Positions 9,321-19,588 are shown, numbered from the stretch's first letter. The stretch: DNA of 38,454 nt from Planctomycetota bacterium (GCA_012514895.1 JAAYZK010000078.1:1-38454); one strand, 5' to 3'. Numbers and translations are program-made. The notes: generated from the sequence alone by a model not told the origin.

Positions 9321-10715
9321 TTACGGTTCGAGCACCTCGGGGCTGTACCCGATGAACGACATGAACTGCCGCTCGTTCAGGATCGGCTTGTTGAACCGCA
9401 TGGCGATGTCCTGGGTGCGTTCGTAGGCGTCGGCCTGCTGCTGGTTCTGCTGCCACAGCGTCATCTGGGTCGCCGGGGCGTCCGGCGCCGGGCGGGAGGC
9501 GCGGCGGGGAGCCTGGCCCATGACGACGTAGTCGGTCTGGACGCTGATCTCGTCGACGATCGAGCCGCCGAAGCGGGCGATCATGTTGCGGACGGCGTCG
9601 AGGCTGTCGTCGTCAGGCTGGCCGTCGTTGTTGAGGTCGAAGTAGCCGACGATGTAGAACTTCGGCTGCGTGACCGTGCTGAAGGCGATGTTGGCGATCA
9701 GGTCGCCCTCGACGATCGGCTCGCCGGGCGCCTGGCGGACGATGTGGCACTCGGCGATGCTGTCGCGGACGTTCTTGACGATGATCCGGCCCTTGCTCTG
9801 GCCCTCGGCGCTGACGCCGGTCTGCTTGGCATAGACGCTGAAGGGCAGGCCCACGCGGATGTTGTTCCTGCGGCCGAGGCTGATGTAGACCAGGTCGTGC
9901 TCGGGCAGCACCTGGAGGATCTGCCCGTCGGCCTTCAGCTCGGCCTCCGGGCCGCGCTTCTCGCCGGCGACGATGCCTTCCAGTTCGGCCACCCGGGTCG
10001 TCAGGTCGCGGACGGTCTTCTCGAGGCCGCGGATCTCCGTCTCGCGGGTCGACAGGGTGCCCTGGAGGTCGCGGACGCGGCCTTCCCAGTCGCTGTTGGC
10101 GGCGGCGACGCGCTGGTCGTAGCTGCCCGAGAGCGTCTCGAGTTTGGTCTGCAGGGCGGCCAGTTCGGTCTTGGCCTCATCGAGCTGCCCGGTCAGGATC
10201 CTCCCGGCGTCGGCGGCGTCCCGGCGGGCCTTCTCCAGGTCGGCGGCGAGGGTGGCGTTCTGGGCCGCCAGCGATGCCTCGTGCTCCTTGGCCGCCATGT
10301 ACTTGGCGCCGACGCGATCGAGGATGTTCAGCACGCCCTGGATGGTCGTCTCCTCGGGGTGGGCCGCGTCGAACGCCTGCTGGGCCGCCTCGATCTGGGC
10401 CAGGGCCTCTTCGACCTTCATCCCCTGGCCGGCGGACGGCCCGGCCAGGCCGACGATGAAGCTCTGGATGTCCGCCTGCATCTGCCCGACCGCCGAGCGA
10501 CGGCCGGCGCGGGCCTTCGTGGCGGCCATCGACTCGTTGTTGCGCTCCGAGGGGCTGGCCAGACCCACGAGCGTCTCCTCGGACTTGGCCAGTTCCTTGA
10601 CCTTGGTCTGCCAGCCGTTATAGAACAGGCCGGCCAGGGCGGCCGAGACGAAGAACAGGAAGACGAACAGGATGGTCAGGTACGGCGGGCCGCTGCGCTG
10701 GACCACACGTGCCAT
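9321..10715 (-). CDS. Membrane-anchored coiled-coil protein with C-terminal BRCT-like region
   Basis: SD aaaggag upstream of ATG 10715; N-terminal TM (YLTILFVFLFFVSAALAGLFY), long coiled coil, then FYIVGYFDLNNDGQPDDDSLDAVRNMIARFGGSIVDEISVQTDYVVMGQAP...RTQDIAMRFNKPILNERQFMSFIGY. Confidence 0.75.
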   Translation of the reverse strand: MARVVQRSGPPYLTILFVFLFFVSAALAGLFYNGWQTKVKELAKSEETLVGLASPSERNNESMAATKARAGRRSAVGQMQADIQSFIVGLAGPSAGQGMKVEEALAQIEAAQQAFDAAHPEETTIQGVLNILDRVGAKYMAAKEHEASLAAQNATLAADLEKARRDAADAGRILTGQLDEAKTELAALQTKLETLSGSYDQRVAAANSDWEGRVRDLQGTLSTRETEIRGLEKTVRDLTTRVAELEGIVAGEKRGPEAELKADGQILQVLPEHDLVYISLGRRNNIRVGLPFSVYAKQTGVSAEGQSKGRIIVKNVRDSIAECHIVRQAPGEPIVEGDLIANIAFSTVTQPKFYIVGYFDLNNDGQPDDDSLDAVRNMIARFGGSIVDEISVQTDYVVMGQAPRRASRPAPDAPATQMTLWQQNQQQADAYERTQDIAMRFNKPILNERQFMSFIGYSPEVLEP

Positions 10716-10993
10716 GCGACAACTCCTTTACTGGCTAGAGTTCGACGGTCGCGACCGGTGAGCGAGGCTTGGGGTGGCGGGAGGTAAACACAAGCGACAT
10801 CGCAACATCCGCCAAAGCTCCCACGGTCTGTCTGCCCCGGCGCCCCAGCGGGACGGACCCAATGCATCTTCGACGCCGGAACGCAGACCAAGTATCTTTC
10901 CAGGCCCCCCGCGAGTCAACAAGTTTTTTGGCCCCGATGGCTTGGGCATCCGTTGACCGGCCGCCGCCGTCGCGATAGCCTCTCGGGGAAACC

Positions 10994-13726
10994 ATGGCCC
11001 AGACCCTCTACATCATCGACGGGCACAGCCAGATCTTCCGGGCATACTACGCGCCCTTCCGCGATCTGACCAGCCCCGCCGGCGAGCCCACCCGGGCCAC
11101 GTTCGTCTTCACCACCATGCTGCTGAACCTCATCGAGCAGCGCCGGCCCGACTACCTGGTCATGGCCATGGACTCGCCCCGCCAGTCGCTGTGGCGGTCG
11201 GAGGTCTACCCCCAGTACAAGGCCCACCGCGACGAGGCCCCCGAGGACCTGATCGTCCAGGTCGGGCGCATCGAGCAGATCGTCCGGGCCATGGGCATCC
11301 CCCTCTGGCGGGGCGGGGGGCAGGAGGCCGACGACTACCTCGCCTCGGCCGCCGCCCAGTGGGCCGGCGAGGACCTCGACGTCGTGCTCGTCAGCAGCGA
11401 CAAGGACCTCGAACAGGCACTCGGCGAGCACGTGGCGATCTACGACCCGGCCAGGGATGAGATCCTCGACCCGGCGGCCCTGGAACGGCTCAAAGGCTAC
11501 CGGCCGGACCAGGCCATCGAGATCCAGACCCTCACCGGCGACAGCACCGACAACATCCCCGGCGTCAAGGGCATCGGCCCCAAGACCGCCGCCAAGCTCA
11601 TCGCCGCCTACGGCACGGCCGCCGCGGTGGTGGCCCACGCCGACCAGCTCACGCCCAAGCAGCGCGAGAACGTGCTGGCCTTCGCCGACCGGATGGACCT
11701 GACGCGCCGGCTGGTGTCGCTGCGGACCGACGTGGAGCTGCCCGACCCGCTGGAACGCTGCCGCTGGTCCGGCGTGCCCGCCGCCGCCGTCGCGCCGATC
11801 TTCCGCGAACTGGGGTTCGCGCGGCTGACCGAGAAGTTCGAGCAGCACCCCGGCGGAGGCGAACCGCCGCCGGCGACGGCGACCTCGCCGGCCGCGCCCG
11901 GCGAGCCGACCACCGCCGCGGATTTCGGCCATCACCTGGTCGACAGCGCCGAGGCCCTCGACGCGATGCTGGCCGCCTTCGCCGCCTCGGGCGCCCGGCG
12001 CCTGGCGGTGGACACCGAAACCACCTCCACGCGGCCCATGTGGGCCGAGCTGGTGGGCATCTCGCTGGCGTGGAGCGGCCTCGAAGGCTACTACCTGCCG
12101 GTGCGCGGCCCCATGGGCGCCGTGACGCTCGACGTGGACCTCGTGCGGGCGAAGCTCGGCCCTCTCCTGGCCGATCCGGCCGTCGCGAAGGTGGGCCACA
12201 ATCTCAAATACGACGCCATCGTCCTGGGCCAGGCGGGCATGGAGCTGGAGGGCATCGCCTTCGACAGCTACCTGGGCGCCTACCTGCTGGACGCCTCGGC
12301 CGCCGGCAAGCTCGACAACGTCGCGATGCGCGAACTGAACCACCGGTGCATCCCCATCACCGACCTGATCGGCACCGGCGCCAAGGCGATCGGCATGGAC
12401 CAGGTCTACCCGGCCGACGTGGCGGTGTACGCGGCCGAGGATGCGTATATCTCCTACCGGCTGGCCGACACGCTCACGCGGCGGCTGGACGCCGAGGGGC
12501 TGGCCGACCTGCTGGAGCAGATCGAACTGCCCCTGCTGAGTGTCCTGGTCCGCATGGAGCGGGCCGGGATCCGCCTGGATCCGCAGGTGCTCAAGCGCCA
12601 GGAGATCGAGCTGGACAAGAAGGCCGACCAGCTCCGCTCGCACATCCTCGACCTGGCCGGCGAGCCGTTCAACCCCGACAGCCCCCGGCAACTGGCGGCG
12701 ATCCTTTTCGAAAAGCTGGGCCTGTCGGTCCTCCGCTCGACCAAGACCGGCCCGTCGACCGATGCGTGGGTCCTGGCCGAACTGGCGGCGATGGGCCACC
12801 CGCTGCCCCGGGCGGTGCTGGACTACCGGCAGTTGACCAAGCTGCTGAGCACCTACCTGCGGTCGCTGGTCGACTGCATCCACCCGCGCACCGGGCGGAT
12901 CCACGCCTCGTTCAACCAGGGCGGGACGATCACCGGGCGGCTCAGCAGCAGCGAGCCGAACCTCCAGAACATCCCCGTACGCACCGACGAGGGGCGGCGG
13001 ATCCGCAGCGCCTTCGTCCCCGGCCGCGACGGCGACGTGCTCCTCTCGGCCGACTACAGCCAGATCGAGCTGCGGGTGCTGGCGCACTTCTGCCGCGATG
13101 ACACGCTGGTGGCGGCGTTCGAGCAGGGGCAGGACATCCACCGCACCGTGGCCGCCGAGGTGTTCGGCGTGCCGGCCGCCGAGGTCACCGACGAGCAGCG
13201 GGCGCGGGCGAAGACCGTGAACTTCGGCATCGTCTACGGGCAGACCGCCCACGGGCTGGCCGCCACGCTGGGCATCGGCCGCGGGGAGGCGCAGGAGTTC
13301 ATCACGAAGTACAAACGCCGTTTTCCCGCGATCGATGCGTTCCTCCACGACTGCATCGAGCAGGCCAAGCGACAGGGGTATGTCCAGACGATCTGCAGGC
13401 GCCGCCGCCCGATTGCCGATATCAACAGCCGCAACAGCGGCCTGCGGCAGGCCGCCGAGCGGACGGCGATCAACTCGGTCGTCCAGGGCTCCGCCGCCGA
13501 CATGATCAAGCTGGCGATGGTGAATGTCGACCGCCGCATCCGTCGCGAGGGGCGGCCCAGCCGGATGCTTCTGCAGATCCACGACGAGCTGGTTTTCGAG
13601 ATGCCCGCCGGCGCCGTCGAGGCGGAGACGGCCATGATCGTGGAGGAGATGGAGTCGGCGATCGCCCTGACGGTTCCGGTGAAGGTGGATGTAGGCGTGG
13701 GGGCCAACTGGATGGAAGCGAAGTAG
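10994..13726 (+). CDS. polA: DNA polymerase I
   Basis: N-terminal 5'-3' exonuclease domain, 3'-5' exonuclease motifs (AVDTETT, VGHNLKYDA, YAAEDAY), polymerase motifs (SADYSQIELRVLAH, RARAKTVNFGIVYG, QIHDELVFE). Confidence 0.97.
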   Translation: MAQTLYIIDGHSQIFRAYYAPFRDLTSPAGEPTRATFVFTTMLLNLIEQRRPDYLVMAMDSPRQSLWRSEVYPQYKAHRDEAPEDLIVQVGRIEQIVRAMGIPLWRGGGQEADDYLASAAAQWAGEDLDVVLVSSDKDLEQALGEHVAIYDPARDEILDPAALERLKGYRPDQAIEIQTLTGDSTDNIPGVKGIGPKTAAKLIAAYGTAAAVVAHADQLTPKQRENVLAFADRMDLTRRLVSLRTDVELPDPLERCRWSGVPAAAVAPIFRELGFARLTEKFEQHPGGGEPPPATATSPAAPGEPTTAADFGHHLVDSAEALDAMLAAFAASGARRLAVDTETTSTRPMWAELVGISLAWSGLEGYYLPVRGPMGAVTLDVDLVRAKLGPLLADPAVAKVGHNLKYDAIVLGQAGMELEGIAFDSYLGAYLLDASAAGKLDNVAMRELNHRCIPITDLIGTGAKAIGMDQVYPADVAVYAAEDAYISYRLADTLTRRLDAEGLADLLEQIELPLLSVLVRMERAGIRLDPQVLKRQEIELDKKADQLRSHILDLAGEPFNPDSPRQLAAILFEKLGLSVLRSTKTGPSTDAWVLAELAAMGHPLPRAVLDYRQLTKLLSTYLRSLVDCIHPRTGRIHASFNQGGTITGRLSSSEPNLQNIPVRTDEGRRIRSAFVPGRDGDVLLSADYSQIELRVLAHFCRDDTLVAAFEQGQDIHRTVAAEVFGVPAAEVTDEQRARAKTVNFGIVYGQTAHGLAATLGIGRGEAQEFITKYKRRFPAIDAFLHDCIEQAKRQGYVQTICRRRRPIADINSRNSGLRQAAERTAINSVVQGSAADMIKLAMVNVDRRIRREGRPSRMLLQIHDELVFEMPAGAVEAETAMIVEEMESAIALTVPVKVDVGVGANWMEAK

Positions 13727-13799
13727 TCGCACGGAAGGGCCTTGCAGTTCTTTCCGCATCGGTCCGCCAAGAGCCGCACCTGGACGAACCTTGAGGCGT

Positions 13800-14417
13800 A
13801 TGAACACCCGGAGACACCCCCAGCCTGTGGTCGGCCTTGTCGGCGGCATCGGCAGCGGCAAGAGCCTGGTCGCTTCCATGCTGGCCGAGATGGGCGGACG
13901 CATCATCGACGCCGACGCCGTCGGCCACGCAGTGCTGAAACGTCCGGAGATCATCGCGGCATTGACCGAGCGTTTCGGGCCCGGCATCCTGGATGCCGCC
14001 GGACAAGTCGATCGGCGACGTATGGCGGGAGTGGTCTTCGAGGATCCCCAGGCCCTGGCGGCGTTGAACGCTGTTGTGCATCCTCCGATGAAACAGGAAT
14101 TTACGGCGCGGATCGCCGCCTGGCGCGCCGAGGCGGGGTTTGACGGGCTGATCATCCTGGATGCGGCGGTGCTGCTGGACACCGACTGGCATGAGCTCTG
14201 CGACGTGGTTGTTTTCGTGGATGCCCCGGCCGAGCAGCGCCTGGCGCGGGTGGCGGGGTCGCGGGGCTGGTCGGCGGCGGAGCTGGCGCGGCGAGAAAAA
14301 AATCAGAAATCTCTGGACTTTAAGCGCTCCCGGGCTCATCATGTAGTGCGTAACAACTCCAGCGAGTCTCGCCTGCGTCAGCAGGTACGCCTGCTTTACC
14401 AAAGCCTCGTCGCATAG
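13800..14417 (+). CDS. coaE: Dephospho-CoA kinase
   Basis: VVGLVGGIGSGKSLVASMLAEMGGRIIDADAVGHAVL P-loop and DAD motif; C-terminal HHVVRNNSSESRLRQQV. Alternative TTG start at 13791. Confidence 0.92.
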   Translation: MNTRRHPQPVVGLVGGIGSGKSLVASMLAEMGGRIIDADAVGHAVLKRPEIIAALTERFGPGILDAAGQVDRRRMAGVVFEDPQALAALNAVVHPPMKQEFTARIAAWRAEAGFDGLIILDAAVLLDTDWHELCDVVVFVDAPAEQRLARVAGSRGWSAAELARREKNQKSLDFKRSRAHHVVRNNSSESRLRQQVRLLYQSLVA

Positions 14418-14714
14418 GATGAAGCGTTTGCCCTGTCCGGCCGGCATGGGGTGAGGCGGGCCAGCCGCTTGGATTCCATGACGTGCCATCTGACCGCGCA
14501 TGACAAAGGAAGATGTCCGAGGTGGTCAGACAGTCCATTGGGTTCGGTTGCCGCGGGAGTGAGGACCGAGCGCCGAGGGGGACTGATCCGGTTCCAGAAC
14601 AGATCATGCTCACCGGCGGGCGTAGGTCCGCCCGGCACGGGAAGGACGGCCGTCGTCGACGGCCCCCGGCCGCGAGCAGGATGCAGTACGTATGTACGCG
14701 CAGAGTTGGAGGTC

Positions 14715-16286
14715 ATGACAGAGACCATGGCAAAAACCGCAAAAACCGCCAAGAAGGCGAGAACCACGAGGAAGTCCGCCAAGAACGACACCGCCCTGGT
14801 CGTCGAGGAGCAGATCCAGGCTGAGCAGCAGCAGCTCGAAGCTGAGCGGCGGCTCGAGGCCGAGCAGGAGCTCGAGGCCGAGCAGCGGCTCGAGGCCGAG
14901 GCTCAGGAGGGCCGGGCCGAGCAGGCCGTCGCGGTTGACGACGATCCGGTCGCCGAGGCGCCCGTCGAAGAAGAGCTGGACAAGCCGATCAAGGACGCCA
15001 CGCAGGCCAAGTACGAGAAGGTCAAGCGGGGCGAACTGCACCTGACGGACCTGCAGCGGATGACCGTGGCTGAACTGCACGACATCGCCAAGCGGGAAGG
15101 CCTCAGCGAGTACACCGGCCTGAAGAAGCAGGACCTGGTGTTCAAGATCCTCAAGGAGCGGATCCACCGCAGCGGCCTGATGTACGGCGAGGGCGTGCTG
15201 GAAGTGCTCCCCGACGGGTTCGGCTTCCTGCGCAGCCCCGATTACGACTACCTGCCCTGCCCGGACGACATCTACGTGTCGCCCAGCCAGATCCGCCGGT
15301 TCGGCCTGCGCAACGGCATCATCATGGCCGGGCAGATCCGCCCGCCGAAGGAGTCGGAGCGCTACTTCGCGCTGCTGCGCGTCGAGGCGATCAACTTCGA
15401 GGACCCCGACAGGCTGTCCGACAAGATCAACTTCGAGGACCTCACCCCGCTGCACCCCGACAAGCGCATCTTCCTGGAGACCACCTCCGAGGAGATCAAC
15501 ATGCGCGTGGTGAACCTCGTGACGCCCATCGGGTTCGGCCAGCGCATGCTGATCGTGGCTCCGCCGCGGACCGGCAAGACCGTCCTGCTCCAGAAGATCG
15601 CCAACGCGATCTCGGCCAACCACAAGGAGGCGTACGTCATCATCCTGCTGATCGACGAGCGCCCCGAGGAAGTGACCGAGATGAAGCGGGCCACCGAAGC
15701 CGAGGTCATCTCCTCGACGTTTGACGAGCCGGCCAGCCGGCACATCCAGATCGCCGAGATGGTGATCGAGAAGGCCAAGCGCATGGTCGAGTACGGCCAC
15801 GACGTGGTGATCCTGCTGGACAGCATCACCCGCCTGGCCCGCGCCTACAACACCGAGATGCCCCACAGCGGCAAAATCCTCACCGGCGGCGTGGACGCCT
15901 CGGCCCTGCAGAAGCCCAAGCGCTTCTTCGGCGCCGCCCGCAACATCGAGGAGGGCGGGTCGCTGACCATCATCGGCACCGCGCTGGTCGATACGGGCTC
16001 GAAGATGGACGAGGTGATCTTCGAGGAGTTCAAGGGCACCGGCAACAGCGAGCTTCATCTCGACCGCCGCCTGGTCGACCGCCGCGTGTGGCCCGCCATC
16101 GACATCAGCCGCAGCGGCACCCGCAAGGAGGAACTCCTGCTGGATCCGCGCGAACTGAAGCTGACCTACCGCCTCCGCAAGGTTCTCAGCGAGATGAACC
16201 CCGTCGAGGCGATGGAACTGCTGATCGGACGCCTCACCAAGCTGAAGACGAATGCCGAGTTCCTGATGTCCATGGCCGTCGACTAG
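14715..16286 (+). CDS. rho: Transcription termination factor Rho with Glu/Ala/Lys-rich N-terminal extension
   Basis: [81 protein letters not shown]. Alternative ATG at 14727. Confidence 0.95.
   Translation: MTETMAKTAKTAKKARTTRKSAKNDTALVVEEQIQAEQQQLEAERRLEAEQELEAEQRLEAEAQEGRAEQAVAVDDDPVAEAPVEEELDKPIKDATQAKYEKVKRGELHLTDLQRMTVAELHDIAKREGLSEYTGLKKQDLVFKILKERIHRSGLMYGEGVLEVLPDGFGFLRSPDYDYLPCPDDIYVSPSQIRRFGLRNGIIMAGQIRPPKESERYFALLRVEAINFEDPDRLSDKINFEDLTPLHPDKRIFLETTSEEINMRVVNLVTPIGFGQRMLIVAPPRTGKTVLLQKIANAISANHKEAYVIILLIDERPEEVTEMKRATEAEVISSTFDEPASRHIQIAEMVIEKAKRMVEYGHDVVILLDSITRLARAYNTEMPHSGKILTGGVDASALQKPKRFFGAARNIEEGGSLTIIGTALVDTGSKMDEVIFEEFKGTGNSELHLDRRLVDRRVWPAIDISRSGTRKEELLLDPRELKLTYRLRKVLSEMNPVEAMELLIGRLTKLKTNAEFLMSMAVD
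14832..14903 (+). repeat. Four copies of an 18-bp in-frame tandem repeat ([24 protein letters not shown]) in rho
   Basis: Direct reading of codons: cag ctc gaa gct gag cgg / cgg ctc gag gcc gag cag / gag ctc gag gcc gag cag / cgg ctc gag gcc gag gct. Confidence 0.85.
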
Positions 16287-16340
16287 GACTTGAAGTCCCG
16301 GATCTGAGATCCGTGCTTCGGTCGCACGCCAGACCGCAAC

Positions 16341-16369
16341 GGGCCGGCCTTCGGGTCGGCCCTTTTTTT
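16341..16369 (+). terminator. Rho-independent terminator after rho
   Basis: GGGCCGGCC TTCG GGTCGGCCC TTTTTTT. Confidence 0.9.
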
Positions 16370-16396
16370 GGGCTCGCCGTCGCGATGGAGACTGCA

Positions 16397-17047
16397 ATGA
16401 AGGCTGTGCTGTTCGACCTGGACGGGACGCTGCTTGATACGCTGGACGACCTGGCCGCCTCGATGAACGCCGTGCTCGCCGAGGAGGGGCTGCCGACGGC
16501 GCCGGCCGAAGCCCACAAGTTCATGATCGGCGACGGGGTGCTCAACTACGTCCTGCGCGCCCTGCCGGCCGGACGGCGCGGCGACGAGGCCCTCGTTCAG
16601 CGCATCGTCCGGGCCTACCGCGCCCGCTACGCCGCCAACTGGGCCAACACCACCTGCGCCTACGACGGCGTCGACGCCCTGCTGGACGGGCTGGGGCATC
16701 GCGGGCTGCGCCTGGCGGTCCTGTCCAACAAGCCCGACGGGTTCACCCGCGACATGGTGAGCCACTTCCTCGGACGCGTCCCCTTCGAGATCGTCCGCGG
16801 CGCCACCGACGGCGTTCCGCTCAAACCCGATCCGGCCGCAGCGCTGGCGATCGCCGGGCAGATGGCCGTCGATCCGGCCGATTTCCTCTACCTCGGCGAC
16901 ACGGCCACCGACATGCGGACCGCCCGCGCCGCCGGCATGTTCGCCGTCGGCGCCCTGTGGGGATTCCGCCCCCGCGCCGAGCTGCAGGAGGCCGGCGCGC
17001 AGGCGCTGATCGCCCACCCGACGGACCTGCTGGCCTACGCGTCCTGA
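16397..17047 (+). CDS. gph: HAD-family phosphatase, phosphoglycolate phosphatase-like
   Basis: MKAVLFDLDGTLLDTLDDLAASMN, AVLSNKPDG, KPDPAAAL, LYLGDTATDMRTARAAG. Confidence 0.85.
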   Translation: MKAVLFDLDGTLLDTLDDLAASMNAVLAEEGLPTAPAEAHKFMIGDGVLNYVLRALPAGRRGDEALVQRIVRAYRARYAANWANTTCAYDGVDALLDGLGHRGLRLAVLSNKPDGFTRDMVSHFLGRVPFEIVRGATDGVPLKPDPAAALAIAGQMAVDPADFLYLGDTATDMRTARAAGMFAVGALWGFRPRAELQEAGAQALIAHPTDLLAYAS

Positions 17048-17134
17048 CGCTTGGCCGTTGGCAGACGCCGCCGGCCGGTGTACCATCATGGCACGGGGGG
17101 CCGGTCGATCGTACGTCACAGGGAGGCGCCGGGC

Positions 17135-19324
17135 GTGCACCGTTACGGATACAAGATAGCGCACATCGTCGCGACCGCCACGATCTGGCTGTGGGCGATG
17201 GCCTTGGGGGGTGTGTGGTGGCGGATGGGCGGGGGGGGCATGCCGGCGCTGTGGACGCTCGTGGCCGCGGCGCTCGGGGCGTTCGCCCTGGGCGTGGCCG
17301 CCCCGGTCCAGTTCTTCCGTCTGGCCGGCTGGGCGGCGAAGGCCCTGGCCCACCGGCAGTGGCTGGCCGTGCCGGCCCTGGAAGGGGTGGCCCCGGACAT
17401 TCCCCAATGGATCTCCAGGCTGCTGGGGGCCTCCCTGCTGATGGCCGCCGCCGGGGGCGTGATCAGCGCCGGCGCTGTGATCGCCGCCGTCGGCGCCGCC
17501 GGGCGTCTGGCGGGCGCCTTCCTGTTGCCCGGTGCCCTGTGGCGGCTGGTGCACTGGGCCCTGCTGACCGTGGCGCTGCTGGCGTGGGGGGTCGGCGCGG
17601 CGCTGGTGCATCGGACCGTGTCGCTGGGCACGGCGCCGGCGGCCGAAGGGGAGGACGAGCCCTGGCGGTGGACGCACGTGGACTGGGTCTGGGGGTTGGC
17701 CCTGGCGGCGGCGGTCGCGGCGCTGGCCTACAGGACCGCCGCCGACCCGCTGGTCGTGGCCCTGGCGGCGGGGGGGGTGCAGATTGCCGCGGGCCTGATC
17801 CTCGTGCGGACGCGTTTCGACGTGCGCCTCGTCGAGGCGCCCGGCCCGGCGTCGGTGACGCGGCCGTCGGCGGGGCTCTGCGCGGGGGTCCTGGTCGGTG
17901 CGGCGGCGATGACGGTGATCGCCTGCGCCCAGGTCCGCACGCTGGGCGACCTGTGGGGCGTCTCGCCGGCCGGCCAGTGCCTCGTGCTCGCCGTATCGGC
18001 CGCGATCTCCGGGGCGCTGCATCGCCGCTGGGGCGCCCGGCGGTTCGTCCGGCCCGACAGGATCTTCGCCGGCGGCGCGGTCCTGGTGGCGGCCGCGGTC
18101 ACCGCCCAACTGGCGCTGGCCCTGACGGCGGTGGCGGCGGCTCCGGCGGGCCGGTGGCTGGCGGCCGCGGCGCTGCTGGGGCAGCCTCCCCTGGCCGCCG
18201 GGGCGGTGCTGGGGCTGCTGGCGCACCGCAAGCGGTTCGACCGCGCCGGCGGGACCGCGCGGCAGTGGATGCAGTGGATGCTGGCCGGGCTGGCGGCGGG
18301 TTGCCTGGCGTCGGCGGCGGGGCCGGGCGTTCTGGGGGCCACCACGGCCATCCTGGTGCTGCTGGGGTGCCTGGCAGCGGCTGTCGTGACGGGCATCGGA
18401 GGCTGCCGCGGGACGGACCGCCAGGTCGCCTGGGCCTTCGCCGGCGGGGTGCTGCTGCTGGCGCTGACGGCAGCCCTGACAGCCGCGGCGACGGATCTGC
18501 GGCGGCAGGGCGGACCGCACGTCCGGGCGGGGGCGTGGTTGACCGCTTACGAGCAGTCCGGCCTGGTCGGCTACCTGCCCCGCCCGTCGCGGCCGGCGGA
18601 TCCCCAGCTCGATCGCCGCTTCGTGGACATGCTCCGCACCGTCCTGGGCCGCGCCGAAGGCGATGACGATCCCGCCCGCGACGCCGTCGTCCCCGGTCCG
18701 CGGTGGCTGCTGGTGGTCCGCCGGCCGATGGTCGAGCCGGCCGCGCCGCCGCTGGTGGCCACGACGGCCGTCGCCGATCCGGCCATGCTGGCGCTGCCCG
18801 CGTGGCGGGGGCGTCCGGCGGGGGACCTGTTCACCACCGTGGCCGCCGGACCCTTCAGGTACCACGGGATCCTTCACGCGCCGATGCGCGCCGACCACCC
18901 GGCCGCCGGAGTCGTCTTCAACCGCCGGATGCTGGCGGATCTCCAGGAGCGGCTGGCGCCCGGCGGCGTCCTGGCGGTTCACGCCTGGGCCGTCGGTGAC
19001 GACATCGGGCCCATCCTGGCAGTGGCGCGGGCGGCCCGGGAGAACGCCGGCCCGCTGCTCGTCGCGGTGCGCCTGACCGACTGGGGCGCCGAGATGCTCA
19101 TCCTGGCGCGCCAGGACGGCCGTCCCTGGACCGCTGAGTCGACGGCCCTCCTGTGCACCGGCCTGGGCGACGACGTCGCGATCCTCCCCGACAGCGGCCT
19201 GTCGGCCCTCTGGGTCGACGTCCCCGCCTGGAACCATTCCCTCACGCCACCCGCCCCCAAAGGCACAGCCACCCTCTCACGACTCCGTACGCTGCTCCAG
19301 GCCGCTGGATCCCCTGCGCGATAG
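17135..19324 (+). CDS. Polytopic membrane protein with degenerate spermidine-synthase-like C-terminal domain
   Basis: GTG start with GGGAGG 8 nt upstream; many hydrophobic segments; C-terminal FRYHGILHAPMRADHPAAGVVFNRRMLADLQERLAPGGVLAVHAWAVG resembles the second half of spermidine-synthase folds. Confidence 0.6.
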   Translation: MHRYGYKIAHIVATATIWLWAMALGGVWWRMGGGGMPALWTLVAAALGAFALGVAAPVQFFRLAGWAAKALAHRQWLAVPALEGVAPDIPQWISRLLGASLLMAAAGGVISAGAVIAAVGAAGRLAGAFLLPGALWRLVHWALLTVALLAWGVGAALVHRTVSLGTAPAAEGEDEPWRWTHVDWVWGLALAAAVAALAYRTAADPLVVALAAGGVQIAAGLILVRTRFDVRLVEAPGPASVTRPSAGLCAGVLVGAAAMTVIACAQVRTLGDLWGVSPAGQCLVLAVSAAISGALHRRWGARRFVRPDRIFAGGAVLVAAAVTAQLALALTAVAAAPAGRWLAAAALLGQPPLAAGAVLGLLAHRKRFDRAGGTARQWMQWMLAGLAAGCLASAAGPGVLGATTAILVLLGCLAAAVVTGIGGCRGTDRQVAWAFAGGVLLLALTAALTAAATDLRRQGGPHVRAGAWLTAYEQSGLVGYLPRPSRPADPQLDRRFVDMLRTVLGRAEGDDDPARDAVVPGPRWLLVVRRPMVEPAAPPLVATTAVADPAMLALPAWRGRPAGDLFTTVAAGPFRYHGILHAPMRADHPAAGVVFNRRMLADLQERLAPGGVLAVHAWAVGDDIGPILAVARAARENAGPLLVAVRLTDWGAEMLILARQDGRPWTAESTALLCTGLGDDVAILPDSGLSALWVDVPAWNHSLTPPAPKGTATLSRLRTLLQAAGSPAR

Positions 19325-19588
19325 ATGGCCGCGGCCGCACCGCAAACAGGCGGGGAACGGCACGAGAAGGGGTCTTCTCCTCCAGGCAGCCTGTCAGCCG
19401 CCAAAGGAGGGACCGGATCCTCTGAAAGGGCGTCGGCCACGAAGCTTGTCATAACCACTTGTTAATAAAGTCTATGTAAGATCAGCTTCAGGCGTGGGGC
19501 GTTTGACGTCTGCCGATTCCCCCAAGATTATCCATTTTATCTATGTGCTCTATTTGCTCTCACCTTGTGCAGATTCTAAGGTCCCTTT

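Noticed and set aside
10916-14182. 1088-aa minus-strand ORF antisense to polA/coaE
   Set aside because: Arg/Gly/His/Pro-rich low-quality translation with no motifs; shadow of high-GC codon usage on the strongly supported polA and coaE.
14291-14310. A7 homopolymer near the coaE 3' end as a programmed slippage site
   Set aside because: No alternative frame product with recognisable function; normal CoaE C-terminal sequence continues in frame.
16283-19237. 984-aa minus-strand ORF antisense to gph and the membrane protein
   Set aside because: Composition-driven shadow ORF (runs of QQQ, RRR, GGG), no domains, opposite to supported CDSs.
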